Source of the DNA: Acidovorax sp. DW039
GTDB taxonomy: Bacteria > Pseudomonadota > Gammaproteobacteria > Burkholderiales > Burkholderiaceae_C
Assembly: GCF_037101375.1 (NCBI RefSeq)
Contig: NZ_AP029019.1
Coordinates: 186,001-250,000 of the forward strand
Direction: 5' to 3'
Length of the DNA stretch: 64,000 bases
Part shown: positions 8,368 through 17,774 of the stretch, one piece after another
Layout: each line of letters opens with the position of its first letter
Position numbering within the stretch: the first letter of the stretch is position 1
The notes under the pieces: model-generated
The model's input: only the letters and a program-made list of their open reading frames with translations
Told to the model about the DNA's origin: nothing
Database searches by the model: none
Position numbers and translations under genes: made by a program

Positions 8368-10155
8368 ATGTTTGCATTGAATCCCCTCAAGTCAGCCCGT
8401 TCGGGCGGCCAACGGCTGGCGCTGTCCGCGCTGATGTTGTCCCTGCTGGCAGGCTGCGCCAGCTCGCCGCCGCGCAGTGTCAAGAGCCTGGCAGATGCCG
8501 AGAGCGAGACGGTCCAGCGCATGCGCGAAGTGGCCGCGGCGGAGTCCATGAAGCTGCTGGCCAACCAGGAAATGATCCAGCGCGAAATGCGCCGTGAGAC
8601 ACCTGCGCCCGAGCTCAAGCCCGTGGAGCCCAAGTTCGACCCCCTGGAAGGCAAGCTCATCAATGTGGCCATGTCCAAGGCCACCATCAGCCAGATCCTC
8701 GCGGCCTTCGCTGACAGCGCCAAGATCAACCTGATCGTGGACCCTGCCGTGATTCGCGAGGGCATGGTGTCGGACATGTACCTGCGCGGCGTTTCGTTGC
8801 GCGAGGGCTTTTCTGAAGTGCTGCGCTCTTACGACGTGAACGGCGAGATCAAGGGCAATACCCTGCGCGTCACGCTCAACGAGGAAAAGTTCTTTTCCCT
8901 CGACTTCCTCAACACCACCACCAACCTGGACATGAGCACGGGCGGCAACGTGTTCGGCGGTGGAACGGCGGGTTCCAACGCACTGCGCGGCAATCTGGCG
9001 CTGAATGGGGCAGGTGGCACCAAGTCTGACCCCTATGCCGAGGTGGAAGGCGCTGTGAAAGCCATTCTGGGCGACAACCTGCGCCGCAACCAGACTCTGC
9101 CAGTAGCCGCCCCCCCGGCGGCACCGCAGCCCGTGCCTGGCGCAGGCGGCGTGACCAATCCTGTGCCTCTGGCCCAGCCAGCGCAGCCATCCCTGATGAA
9201 TGCCGGTCTGGACCTGGCAGAGGGCGAGAAGGGAGATGCCGCCTACTCGCTCAACAAGATGACGGGTACGTTGTATGTGAAGGCTCGCCCGTCCAAGATG
9301 CGCGCCATCGAAAAGATGCTGGCCCGAGCCCAGGGCATGCTGCGCAAGCAGGTGTATATCGAGGCCCAGCTGATTGATGTGCAGCTGTCCGACAACTTCG
9401 AGTTTGGTGTGGACTGGTCTGTGCTGCGTGGCCAGCTGGCCGCCAACTTTGGCGCTACGCCCATGGCGCTGGCTTCGAGCACGGGCACGCTCACCAATGC
9501 AGGTCACGCCTTTCCTTCACGCACGGTCACTATCCCCAGCCAGTTCATTGGCAGCCAGAACGGTCAGTCCCTGGGCGTGGGCTACCAGGGCAGCACATCG
9601 GGCGTTGTGATCAATGCGTTGCGCTCGTTCGGTAACCTGCGCGTGCTCTCCAATCCCAATGTGCAGGTGCGCAACGGCACCCCGGCCCTGCTGTCCGTGG
9701 GCAGCAGCTACCGTTATGTGTCCCGCACCAGCTCCAGCCAGACAGCCCCTGGCGGTGGCGCCACCACCACCACATCGGATGTGCAGACCGACTCCGTGTT
9801 CTCTGGCGTCATGGTGGGTGTGTTGCCCTTTATGCGGGAAGACGGCCGTATCGAGCTGCTGGTGAACCCCATGCAGAGTGATGTGGACCAGAAGAGCCTG
9901 CAACTGGTGGCAGTGAACGACACCAATCGCGTGACCCTGCCCGTGGTCAGCTATAAGGGCCTGACCACGACGCTGAACGTGGGTGATGGCGACGTGGTGG
10001 TGATCGGTGGACTGATCGACCAGCGCACCAGCGGCACAGACCGTGGCGCGCCGGGGGTTTCTGATGTGCCGCTCTTTGGCAAGCTGTTCGGCAACCAGGC
10101 CGACACGCATTCCAGCCGCGAACTGGTGGTCGTTTTGCGGGTGCGCGTGCTATGA
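8368..10155 (+). CDS. mshL: Outer-membrane secretin, MshL/PilQ-like lipoprotein
   Basis: 595 residues from the ATG at 8368 (AAGGAT ribosome-binding site at 8355; the longer frame overlaps the previous gene). Signal peptide with lipobox SLLAGC (Cys30). An N-terminal secretin/TonB short domain (about 90-170) and an N1-like domain follow, then the secretin core with the VPLFGKLFG motif near the C-terminus. Gly/Ser/Thr-rich loops lie at about residues 190-280. Forms the outer-membrane exit channel. The following gene overlaps by 4 bp. MshL is favoured over PilQ because the neighbours match the MSHA order. Confidence 0.85.
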   Translation: MFALNPLKSARSGGQRLALSALMLSLLAGCASSPPRSVKSLADAESETVQRMREVAAAESMKLLANQEMIQREMRRETPAPELKPVEPKFDPLEGKLINVAMSKATISQILAAFADSAKINLIVDPAVIREGMVSDMYLRGVSLREGFSEVLRSYDVNGEIKGNTLRVTLNEEKFFSLDFLNTTTNLDMSTGGNVFGGGTAGSNALRGNLALNGAGGTKSDPYAEVEGAVKAILGDNLRRNQTLPVAAPPAAPQPVPGAGGVTNPVPLAQPAQPSLMNAGLDLAEGEKGDAAYSLNKMTGTLYVKARPSKMRAIEKMLARAQGMLRKQVYIEAQLIDVQLSDNFEFGVDWSVLRGQLAANFGATPMALASSTGTLTNAGHAFPSRTVTIPSQFIGSQNGQSLGVGYQGSTSGVVINALRSFGNLRVLSNPNVQVRNGTPALLSVGSSYRYVSRTSSSQTAPGGGATTTTSDVQTDSVFSGVMVGVLPFMREDGRIELLVNPMQSDVDQKSLQLVAVNDTNRVTLPVVSYKGLTTTLNVGDGDVVVIGGLIDQRTSGTDRGAPGVSDVPLFGKLFGNQADTHSSRELVVVLRVRVL

Positions 10156-11078
10156 GCCTCATTCACGACGCCCTGCGCGAGATGGACAAGGGCACTGGCA
10201 CTGCCGCCGGTGCGGCTGACTTTCGTGCCCTCGCACCCTCCAGCCCCACGCGTTCGCGCTGGGTTCCCTTTGCGGTTGGTCTGGTGGCCGTGCTGGCGGT
10301 GGCTGCGGCAGGTGGTTGGGTGTGGCACAGCACCCGTGCGGCTGCCCCCTTGGCTGCCATGGTGACCCCGCAGGCACAGGCTGCTGCGCAGGTGCCAGCC
10401 GCTGTGCCGCCCGCTGCACCTGCAGCGCCTGCTGAGTTGGCCCCAACCCCCTCGGCGTCCGCTCCGATGACGGTCGCGGCTGCCAGCGTGAGTGCTGCTC
10501 CGGCTGGCACTTCCATGCCTGGCGCGGTTGCGCCTTCCACCGGCTCATCCGTAGGGGTGTCGTCTGGCGCTTCAGACGCCTCTACCCATGTCGGCGCGGG
10601 CAAGGTGACTTCTACGCCCCGCGCCTCTGCTGTTCCCCGCACTGCTGCGGCACCCAAGCCAGCGCGTGCATCCAGGCCCGAGGCAGTCACTTCGGCGCCA
10701 GTGGCCCCGGCGATGCCTGTGGAGCAGCGCTATGCACTGTTCCTCGCTTCCATGAAGGCGGGCGATCTGGCTGCGGCGCGCGAACAGTTGTCTGGCCTGC
10801 AATCGCAAATTCCGCCCGGCACCATGACCCGCCTGCGTGCCGAGGCCTGGTTCGCGTTGCAAAGCGGGGATGAACCCACCGCCCGCCGCAGCTACCAGGA
10901 CATGCTGGAGCGTTTGCCTGGCGACGAGGAAGCTGCCATCAATCTGGCTTCGATGGAGGCACGCGCCGGTCAGCGCGAAAAGGCCCGCCAGGTGCTGAGC
11001 GATGCGCTGGCTTACAACCCCGGCTCGGAAACCTTGCTGGCCGCGCTGGCCCGCTTCAAAGCCCCCGCGCGGAACTGA
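10152..11078 (+). CDS. TPR protein with N-terminal membrane anchor, MshN/GspB-like
   Basis: 308 residues. It begins MSLIHDALREMDK, like the cytoplasmic N-termini of MshN/GspB-type proteins, then a membrane segment (about 37-57), a ~110-residue Ala/Pro/Ser-rich periplasmic linker, and a C-terminal helical domain with two or three TPR-like units (LRAEAWFALQSGDEPTARRS). Immediately followed by an ExeA-like ATPase, its expected partner: in other systems such pairs help insert the secretin through the peptidoglycan. Confidence 0.65.
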   Translation: MSLIHDALREMDKGTGTAAGAADFRALAPSSPTRSRWVPFAVGLVAVLAVAAAGGWVWHSTRAAAPLAAMVTPQAQAAAQVPAAVPPAAPAAPAELAPTPSASAPMTVAAASVSAAPAGTSMPGAVAPSTGSSVGVSSGASDASTHVGAGKVTSTPRASAVPRTAAAPKPARASRPEAVTSAPVAPAMPVEQRYALFLASMKAGDLAAAREQLSGLQSQIPPGTMTRLRAEAWFALQSGDEPTARRSYQDMLERLPGDEEAAINLASMEARAGQREKARQVLSDALAYNPGSETLLAALARFKAPARN

Positions 11079-11079
11079 T

Positions 11080-12516
11080 ATGTCTGGCGTCACCCCGCTG
11101 TTGACCACCCTGGGTCTGGTGCGTAGCCCCTTCCCGCCTGCGCCTGACGCTGGTTCGTACTTCTTCACCCCGCATCTGCAGGAACAGTTTGCCGAAGTGC
11201 GCCATTGCATCGAAGCCCGCAAGGGCTTCGTGCTGCTGACAGGGGAGGTGGGCCTGGGCAAGAGCACGCTGGTGCGGCGCCTGCTGGACACGTTGCCAGA
11301 GGGGGAGACCTGCTCGGCCCTGGTGTTCAACACCTTCTTGCAGGGCAGCGCATTGCTGGCCGCTGTGGTGCGGGACTTTGGGCTGGAGCCCGATGCCGAC
11401 CTGGACCGCAACCTTGCGTTGCTCAACGCGTTTCTGATGGATCGCCACCGCGAAGGCAAGACCTGCCTGCTGGTGATTGACGATGCGCAGAACCTCACAG
11501 TGGAATCGCTGGAGGTGGTGCGCCTGCTGTGCAACCTGGAAACAGGCCAGGAGAAGCTGCTGCAGATTTTGCTGGTGGGCCAGCCTGAGCTGGAAGCTGT
11601 GCTGTCGGCGCCTGAGCTGCGCCAGCTCAAAAGCCGCATCATCAAGCATGCCCGCCTGCGTGGCCTGCGCGAGGACGAGGTGGGTCGCTACTTCGAGTTC
11701 CGCATCAACGCAGCGGGCGGCTCCGGGCGCATCAGTCTGGCCCCGTCGGCAGCCCAGTTGCTGCACCGCTCTACCGGTGGCAACCTGCGGCAGATCCATC
11801 TGGTGCTGGACCGCTGCCTGTATGGTCTCGCGGCCCGCAACCAGTGGGAGATTGACCGGGACTTGCTGCAGGCAGCGGTGCAGGACGTGAGTTTGCCCGC
11901 CGAGACCTCGCGCAGTGGGCGACGTTGGGGCTGGATGGCCTTGGTGGGCGCTTCAGCGCTCACCGGTGCCGCCTTGGTATCTGCCGCCCAATGGTGGTCT
12001 CCTGCCCCCGTGCAGTCTGCTGCCCGCGCCACGCAGGCGGCAGAGGGCCCAGTGCTTGCTGCACCGGTTGCCCCTGCCAGCGCTCCGATCCATGCTGCAT
12101 CCGGTGCGCAATCCGCCACGGCAGCCCCCTTGGCTTGCTACGAGCGCGTGCGCCAGCAGGCGACCCCGGCGGGGCGCTCCGTGATCGTGAGCCAGCCCCT
12201 GCCTGAGCCCTTGGAAAAGATCGCAGCAGACCTGGGTGGCGTGTGTACGGAAAAGCTCGCCGGGGTCACCTGGGCCACCTGGCAGGCGAATCCCCTGATT
12301 GCCGAGGCCTGGCAAAGCCAGGCCAGCAGCGCCACCCGCCTCATGCAGGAAAAGCTGGCCCAGCGCGGCCTGCTGGAGCCGCAGTTTGTCGACGGCATGG
12401 GCGGCCCGCGCACGCGCGCTGCGCTGCAGTCCTTTCAACAAAGCCTCGGTTTGCCGGTGACCGGCCATCCCGATGAACTGACTTTCATGCTTTTGGAGAA
12501 GCTTCATGGCGCTTGA
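11080..12516 (+). CDS. mshM: ExeA/GspA/MshM-like AAA ATPase with peptidoglycan-binding domain
   Basis: 478 residues from the ATG at 11080, 1 bp after the preceding stop. N-terminal AAA domain with Walker A GEVGLGKST, Walker B CLLVIDDAQNL and a downstream RIIKHARL sensor region; a membrane helix around 287-305 (WMALVGASALTGAALVSAA); then a periplasmic tail ending in a PG_binding_1-type domain (GLLEPQFVDGMGGPRTRAAL..FQ). The domain order is that of ExeA/GspA. The 3' end overlaps the next gene by 11 bp. Confidence 0.8.
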   Translation: MSGVTPLLTTLGLVRSPFPPAPDAGSYFFTPHLQEQFAEVRHCIEARKGFVLLTGEVGLGKSTLVRRLLDTLPEGETCSALVFNTFLQGSALLAAVVRDFGLEPDADLDRNLALLNAFLMDRHREGKTCLLVIDDAQNLTVESLEVVRLLCNLETGQEKLLQILLVGQPELEAVLSAPELRQLKSRIIKHARLRGLREDEVGRYFEFRINAAGGSGRISLAPSAAQLLHRSTGGNLRQIHLVLDRCLYGLAARNQWEIDRDLLQAAVQDVSLPAETSRSGRRWGWMALVGASALTGAALVSAAQWWSPAPVQSAARATQAAEGPVLAAPVAPASAPIHAASGAQSATAAPLACYERVRQQATPAGRSVIVSQPLPEPLEKIAADLGGVCTEKLAGVTWATWQANPLIAEAWQSQASSATRLMQEKLAQRGLLEPQFVDGMGGPRTRAALQSFQQSLGLPVTGHPDELTFMLLEKLHGA

Positions 12517-14182
12517 TCTGGCCAGCCCTTCGGCCCGCCCCATGCCCCAGGCGCTGGGCGAATACCTGATCTCGGCGCGCATCGTGCCGCCCGTGGTGAT
12601 CGACTACGTGCTGCAAAAACAGAAGATCGAAGGCGTGCCCATGGGCTCGCTGCTGGTGGACCTGGGGCTGGTCAGCCCCAAGGAAATCGCCCGCTACCTG
12701 GCGCAGCAGCGTGGCATCCCGTTTGTCGAAGTGAGCGAGCTTCCCGTAGTAGAGGGCGAAGTAGCGTCCGTCTTCAACCGCAACCTCTGCCTCACGCACG
12801 GCTTCCTGCCCCTGCGCCGCGACGGTGATGTGCTGGAAGTGGTGCTGGGCGATGCCCAGCCTGCCGAGGTGATGGCCGTGGTGCAGCGGCGCATGGGCCT
12901 GGGTGTGCGCTTTCTGCAGGGTGAGTTCCAGAAGGTGGCGCAGTCCATCCACCAGCATTACTACTTTGCCGAGAACCCTGCGGATCGCCTGATCGAGAGC
13001 GAAATCCGCCGCCTGGAGGCTGATGTGGACCGGGCTTACAGCCCGGCACGGCTGCTGGAGCTGATCCTGCACCTGGCTGTGCGCGAACGCGCCACCGACA
13101 TCCATCTCGCCCCCACCGCCAAAAGCCGCACGGTGCTGATGCGCGTTGACGGGGTGATGCGCCCCATGTTTGCCCTAGCCCCATCGCTGGACCGCCTGGT
13201 GAGCTATGTCAAGCTGCAAGCCGACATGGACGCCAGTGAACAACGCCTGCCGCAGGACGGCAGCTTCACGGCCGACGTGCTGGAGGCGGCCTACACCATC
13301 CGTGTCTCCACGTTGATCTCGGAATTTGGCGAGCGCATGGTGATGCGCTTGCTGCCCGAGCGCAGTGACCTGGACAAGCTGCAGGACCTGGGCTTTCTGC
13401 CGGAGGACGTTGCCGTGATGGAAAAGGTGTTCAGCCGCCCGCACGGGTTGATCCTGATCACCGGCCCCACGGGCTCTGGCAAGAGCACCACGCTGCACGC
13501 CGCCTTGCGCATGCAGCCACTGATCGAGCGCAACGTGCTCACGGTGGAAGACCCGATTGAGTACCGCGTTCCTGTGGCCTGCCAGACCGAGGTGAACCGC
13601 CGGGCAGGCTACGAATTTGCGAGCGCCATGCGCCACTTCTTGCGGCATGACCCGGACATCATCCTCGTGGGCGAAATCCGCGACCCCGAAACGGCCCGGG
13701 CGGCGCTGGACGCATCCTCCACCGGTCACCTGGTGCTCTCTACCCTGCACGTCGGTGGCATCTTCGGCGTGGTGCCGCGCCTGAAGCTGCTGGGGGTGGA
13801 CACCGAGACCATTGCAGAGAACCTCATCACTGTCATCAACCAGCGCCTGGTGCGACGCATCTGCCCCCACTGCCGCACGGCCCGGCACGCTACGGCAGAG
13901 GAGCACCGCTGGCTGGGTGGGCACGAGGTGCCCCAGGTGTACTACGGCGCAGGGTGCACCCACTGCCGCGACACCGGCTTCTTCGGCCGCTTGCCCGTGT
14001 ACGAGTTGCTGCTCATCAACCGCGAAGTGGCCGATGCGATTGCCAGCGATGTCTCACGCCGCGAGCTGCGCGAGCTGGCCGAGGCGGCGGGCCTGCGCCC
14101 TATCGTGACGCTGGCCCGCCAGCGCGTGCTGGCAGGCGAAACCACCATGGATGAAATCCTGCGCACCGTGGGTGAGCACTAG
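12506..14182 (+). CDS. mshE: Pilus assembly ATPase, MshE/PilB/GspE family
   Basis: 558 residues. An N-terminal MshEN/T2SSE_N region (about 14-110) contains two repeated LG..L motifs of the kind that bind c-di-GMP in MshE; the first has SARIV where a Gly is usual, the second (MGSLLVDLGLV) is intact. The catalytic half carries Walker A GPTGSGKSTT, an Asp box, Walker B PDIILVGEIRDPETA and a His box. A zinc-binding tetracysteine (CPHC...CTHC) follows. It should power pilus extension. GGAG lies 6 bp before the ATG. Confidence 0.9.
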   Translation: MALDLASPSARPMPQALGEYLISARIVPPVVIDYVLQKQKIEGVPMGSLLVDLGLVSPKEIARYLAQQRGIPFVEVSELPVVEGEVASVFNRNLCLTHGFLPLRRDGDVLEVVLGDAQPAEVMAVVQRRMGLGVRFLQGEFQKVAQSIHQHYYFAENPADRLIESEIRRLEADVDRAYSPARLLELILHLAVRERATDIHLAPTAKSRTVLMRVDGVMRPMFALAPSLDRLVSYVKLQADMDASEQRLPQDGSFTADVLEAAYTIRVSTLISEFGERMVMRLLPERSDLDKLQDLGFLPEDVAVMEKVFSRPHGLILITGPTGSGKSTTLHAALRMQPLIERNVLTVEDPIEYRVPVACQTEVNRRAGYEFASAMRHFLRHDPDIILVGEIRDPETARAALDASSTGHLVLSTLHVGGIFGVVPRLKLLGVDTETIAENLITVINQRLVRRICPHCRTARHATAEEHRWLGGHEVPQVYYGAGCTHCRDTGFFGRLPVYELLLINREVADAIASDVSRRELRELAEAAGLRPIVTLARQRVLAGETTMDEILRTVGEH

Positions 14183-14191
14183 GGCGGTGAC

Positions 14192-15460
14192 ATGAGTGGT
14201 GTGAAGACCTATTACTACCGTGTGCTGCTGCCGCACGGCAAGGTGCGCAGCGGCCTGCTGCGCCTGGCCGTGGAGCGCGACCATTCGGCCCGCCTGCGGC
14301 TGGAGCGTGAAACCGAGGGCACGGTGCTGCTGCTTCAGCGCCTGCCGTCACTGCTGTCAGGGGCGGGCGATTTTTTGCTGCGGCTGGGCCGCGCCCATGT
14401 GCGCACGGAAGACCTGGCCGGGTTTCTGCGCGACCTGGGCCTGATGCTCAGCGCGGGCGTGCCCGCGATGGAGGCACTCTCCACGCTGGTGGAAGAGGGC
14501 AATGCCACGGGCAACCGGGCCGTGAGCCGCATTGCGCGGCGCCTCAAGGAAGACCTCAACGCCGGGGTGACCATGGCCGAGGCCTTTGCGCGCCACCCCG
14601 ACATCTTTCCTGAAACGGTGCGCAATCTGGTCGCCATCGGTGACCAGTCCGGCACGGTAGACCGCATGCTGGGCGAGGCTGCGGACCATGTGGAGCGCAT
14701 GCTCAACATTCGCCGCGACATTCGCACAGCGCTCATCTACCCGGCCTTTGTGTTTGCCACCATCTTTGGCGTGGCGGGTTTCTGGATTTACTACGTGGTG
14801 CCCAACATGGCGCGGCTGTTTGCGCAGTTGCATGCCAAGCTGCCGCCCATCACGCTGGCGCTGGTGAATTTCTCGGACGCTCTGGTGCACCACGCCCCCT
14901 GGATCATCGCCATCACGCTGGCGGTGGTGTGCGGCATGGTGCTGGCCGTGCGCAGGGTGCCTGCCGTGCGCCGTGGCCTGCACGAGGCTCTGCACCGCAT
15001 GCCGATTGCGCGGGTGTTGATGACTTCTTCGGGCATGGCCCACATCACCGAGCATCTGGCCATTCTGGTGCGCGCCGGGCTGGACTTTGTCACCTGCCTG
15101 AACGTGCTCGCCCGTGCCACGCGCGACCAGCACTACCAGAGCCGCCTGATCCAGGTGCGCGAGTCGGTGGAGCGGGGCGACGGCATTGCCATGAGCATGC
15201 GCCGCGTGGGGGGCTTTCCGGCCATGGCCGTGCGCATGATTGCCGTGGGCGAAGAGTCGGGCAGCCTTGATGTGCAGCTCACCCATCTGGCGGCCGAATA
15301 TCGCAAGCGGCTGGAGGTGCTGGTCAAGTCGCTGGCAGAAATCCTCAAGCCTGCCGTCATCCTGCTGGCAGGTGCGCTGTTCCTGTTCCTCATCGTGGCA
15401 TTGCTCCTGCCGGTGTACGACCTGGTGCGCCAGTCGGTCAACCAGTCGCTGGGTGGTTGA
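14192..15460 (+). CDS. mshG: Inner-membrane platform protein, MshG/PilC/GspF family
   Basis: 422 residues with two GspF domains (about 75-200 and 280-400), each a cytoplasmic helical bundle followed by membrane helices (ALIYPAFVFATIFGVAGFWIYYVVP; PAVILLAGALFLFLIVALLLP). The motif AIGDQSGTVDRML and its repeat AVGEESGSLDVQL mark the two halves. It is the platform on which the ATPase acts. It begins 9 bp after the ATPase stop. Confidence 0.9.
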   Translation: MSGVKTYYYRVLLPHGKVRSGLLRLAVERDHSARLRLERETEGTVLLLQRLPSLLSGAGDFLLRLGRAHVRTEDLAGFLRDLGLMLSAGVPAMEALSTLVEEGNATGNRAVSRIARRLKEDLNAGVTMAEAFARHPDIFPETVRNLVAIGDQSGTVDRMLGEAADHVERMLNIRRDIRTALIYPAFVFATIFGVAGFWIYYVVPNMARLFAQLHAKLPPITLALVNFSDALVHHAPWIIAITLAVVCGMVLAVRRVPAVRRGLHEALHRMPIARVLMTSSGMAHITEHLAILVRAGLDFVTCLNVLARATRDQHYQSRLIQVRESVERGDGIAMSMRRVGGFPAMAVRMIAVGEESGSLDVQLTHLAAEYRKRLEVLVKSLAEILKPAVILLAGALFLFLIVALLLPVYDLVRQSVNQSLGG

Positions 15461-15461
15461 T

Positions 15462-17774
15462 ATGGAACCCAGGCTGCACACACAAAGCCGTCGCCTGCAG
15501 CGGGGCCTGAGCCTGCTGGAGGTGATGCTGCTCATCCTGATTGCCTCCGGCGCGCTGGTGGCTGGCTTTATTGCCCTCAAGGCGCGGGACGCATCCAATG
15601 CGGCCCAGCGCCAGGCCGCCCAGCTGATGGAGGCGGATCGCATGGTGGTGGGCTTTGCGGCCGCCCGCCACCGCCTTCCCTGCCCGGACACGGACCGCGA
15701 TGGTCTGGAGGACTGCGGTAGCGGTGCGCAAAAAGGTTGGCTGCCTTACCGGACCCTGGGGCTGGAGGGGGCCAGCAAAGACGCTGGCGTGGGCAACCTG
15801 CGCTATCTGGTGCAGCGTAACGCGGTTGACCTGGCCGTGGCCACGGACACCTGGAAGCCCGTGGCGTTCAAGAACAATGACGAGAAATACACCGGCCAGC
15901 GCAAGTACCCCGGTTCGTTCTCACTGTTTGGCAACGCCGCCGAGTATTCGGTGGTGACGACGCCTGACCTGTGCGGCAAGCTCAAGACGGGGACCGGTAC
16001 CGCATTGGCGGGTTCGCACGCTCAGCTTTCGTCTACCCCTGCACGGGCCGTGGCATTTGCCATTGCCCACCCCGGCACGCGTGACGAGGCTGGCACCGGG
16101 GACTTGTTTGACACAGCCAACAGCTTGCAGGGCAACGGCTTGGCGGCGCCGGAGCGGGGCAGTGCATCAGCGGCTGCGGATGACCGCGTCCTGGCCCGGG
16201 GCTATGACAACCTCGCACTGGCACTGGACTGCGCGCGCCTCACGGCATCCCTGGACATGCTCGCGCTGGCCACGGACATGGTGGAGGAAGTACAAAGCCA
16301 GGAGCTTTCCAACACCACAATGGCTACCGTGCTGGCCGCGGTGAATGTGGTCAAGACGGCGGTAGCCATCTACAAGGTGGTGGCTGCGGCCACCCAGCTG
16401 GTCACTTCGGCGGGGTACCTCGCCACAGCCACCGCAGAATTGGCGACGGCTGTAGGAACCTGCGCCATCTTGGTGGGCTGCGCCGCGATTCCCCACGCCA
16501 TAGCTTCCGTGACAGCTGCCACCATCTCCGTGGCGGCATCGACTGCTGCGGTGGTGGCTTCGGGCTACGGCGCCGGGCTGAGTGCGGTGGCAACGGCACT
16601 GACGGCGTCAGCAGGGGTGATGGCGGGCGTGACCGTCAAACCCGGCGTGGACTTTTCTGAGGCGCTGAAAGAGGCCGAGAAAGCCAGCAAGGATGCCGCA
16701 GACAAGCGCGATCAGGCCTACGCCGAGTGGCAGAAAGCCAAGGGCAACGAGGAATCGCTGCGCAACAGCAAGGAATCGGCTCTCCAGTCGGCCCGGCAGA
16801 AGATGCAAGCCATCGTGCGAGCCTCCAACGAAGCCGGTAATCCCAAAGGAACGCGCCCACTGAACAGCCTGGAAAGTTACCTGAACACGGTCGTCAGCAA
16901 GGCCGATGCCTTGTCCACTGCACGCATCAACTACGAGGATGCAAAGCAGGCTTATGAAAGCGCGGAGAAGCTTGCCAATCAGGACCAGAAACTACCGCAG
17001 GAAACGATGAACGAGTATCTGAGGGTCCTGAACGAACAGATTGAAAAGGAAACCGACCCGGTTCGTCGCGACGCCATCATCAAGGAACGGGACAATTTGC
17101 TGAGCAACGCAGGTTCCGTCAGGGACATCAGCCAGCAGATCGACAAGTTGAATCTGCAGATCACTGATTTTGGAAAGCAGATTGACGCTGTGGACCAACA
17201 GCTCGAACAGCAGATGACGGAGGCAGAGCGCAAGGAGCTGCAGGAGCGGAGGAATACCCTGCAGCGTCTGCGGGACGATCTTGTGGCCCAGCGCAACAAG
17301 CTGCAGTCTCAGCTGGCCAACGTTGCGCCTGATCTGGCAGGGAAGAAGGCCCAGATGGATGCGACGCAAAAGCAGCTGGAGACGGCGAACAAGGAGTTCC
17401 AGGATGCCTACTCGGCGGCGGTGAGTGCGGCGTACTTGTCATACAGTGCCCAGGAGTGCGATAGCGAGGGCAAGAAGTGCACCACGGTGACCCGGTACTA
17501 CGACGGACGCTCGGACATGGAGTCTGCCTTGAAGCCGCTGTTTGCCGATGGCAAGAACAGCATCTACTTCAAGTGGAAGGGCAGCAACGCCGAGACGCTG
17601 GCGTCCGAAGCGACGTACCAAAAGGCCGTGGAGTCTGCGAACCAGGCAGACAGTGCGTACCAGTCCATCCGGGACATTACCCAGGCCAAAGACCCGATTT
17701 CGGTCTTCCTTCCCAACTGGAAGGGGGCTGAGGCGATTCTCATCCGTGCCGACGAGAAGGGGGGCATGCGATGA
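15462..17774 (+). CDS. Giant pseudopilin with Ala-rich hydrophobic segment and coiled coil
   Basis: 770 residues from the ATG at 15462, 1 bp after the platform gene. Residues 14-37 are a class III signal and helix (RG/LSLLE, Gly15, Glu20). Residues 71-100 carry RLPCPDTDRDG and GWLPYRTLG; 195-260 contain AFAIAHPG and a DDRV block. Unlike ordinary pseudopilins (150-300 residues) it continues with an Ala/Val/Gly-rich hydrophobic stretch (about 286-392), then a long charged heptad-like coiled coil (about 397-645), and a C-terminal domain with Cys666 and Cys673. Coupled to the next gene by ATGA. Function unknown; a long tip or secreted component is inference. Confidence 0.75.
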   Translation: MEPRLHTQSRRLQRGLSLLEVMLLILIASGALVAGFIALKARDASNAAQRQAAQLMEADRMVVGFAAARHRLPCPDTDRDGLEDCGSGAQKGWLPYRTLGLEGASKDAGVGNLRYLVQRNAVDLAVATDTWKPVAFKNNDEKYTGQRKYPGSFSLFGNAAEYSVVTTPDLCGKLKTGTGTALAGSHAQLSSTPARAVAFAIAHPGTRDEAGTGDLFDTANSLQGNGLAAPERGSASAAADDRVLARGYDNLALALDCARLTASLDMLALATDMVEEVQSQELSNTTMATVLAAVNVVKTAVAIYKVVAAATQLVTSAGYLATATAELATAVGTCAILVGCAAIPHAIASVTAATISVAASTAAVVASGYGAGLSAVATALTASAGVMAGVTVKPGVDFSEALKEAEKASKDAADKRDQAYAEWQKAKGNEESLRNSKESALQSARQKMQAIVRASNEAGNPKGTRPLNSLESYLNTVVSKADALSTARINYEDAKQAYESAEKLANQDQKLPQETMNEYLRVLNEQIEKETDPVRRDAIIKERDNLLSNAGSVRDISQQIDKLNLQITDFGKQIDAVDQQLEQQMTEAERKELQERRNTLQRLRDDLVAQRNKLQSQLANVAPDLAGKKAQMDATQKQLETANKEFQDAYSAAVSAAYLSYSAQECDSEGKKCTTVTRYYDGRSDMESALKPLFADGKNSIYFKWKGSNAETLASEATYQKAVESANQADSAYQSIRDITQAKDPISVFLPNWKGAEAILIRADEKGGMR

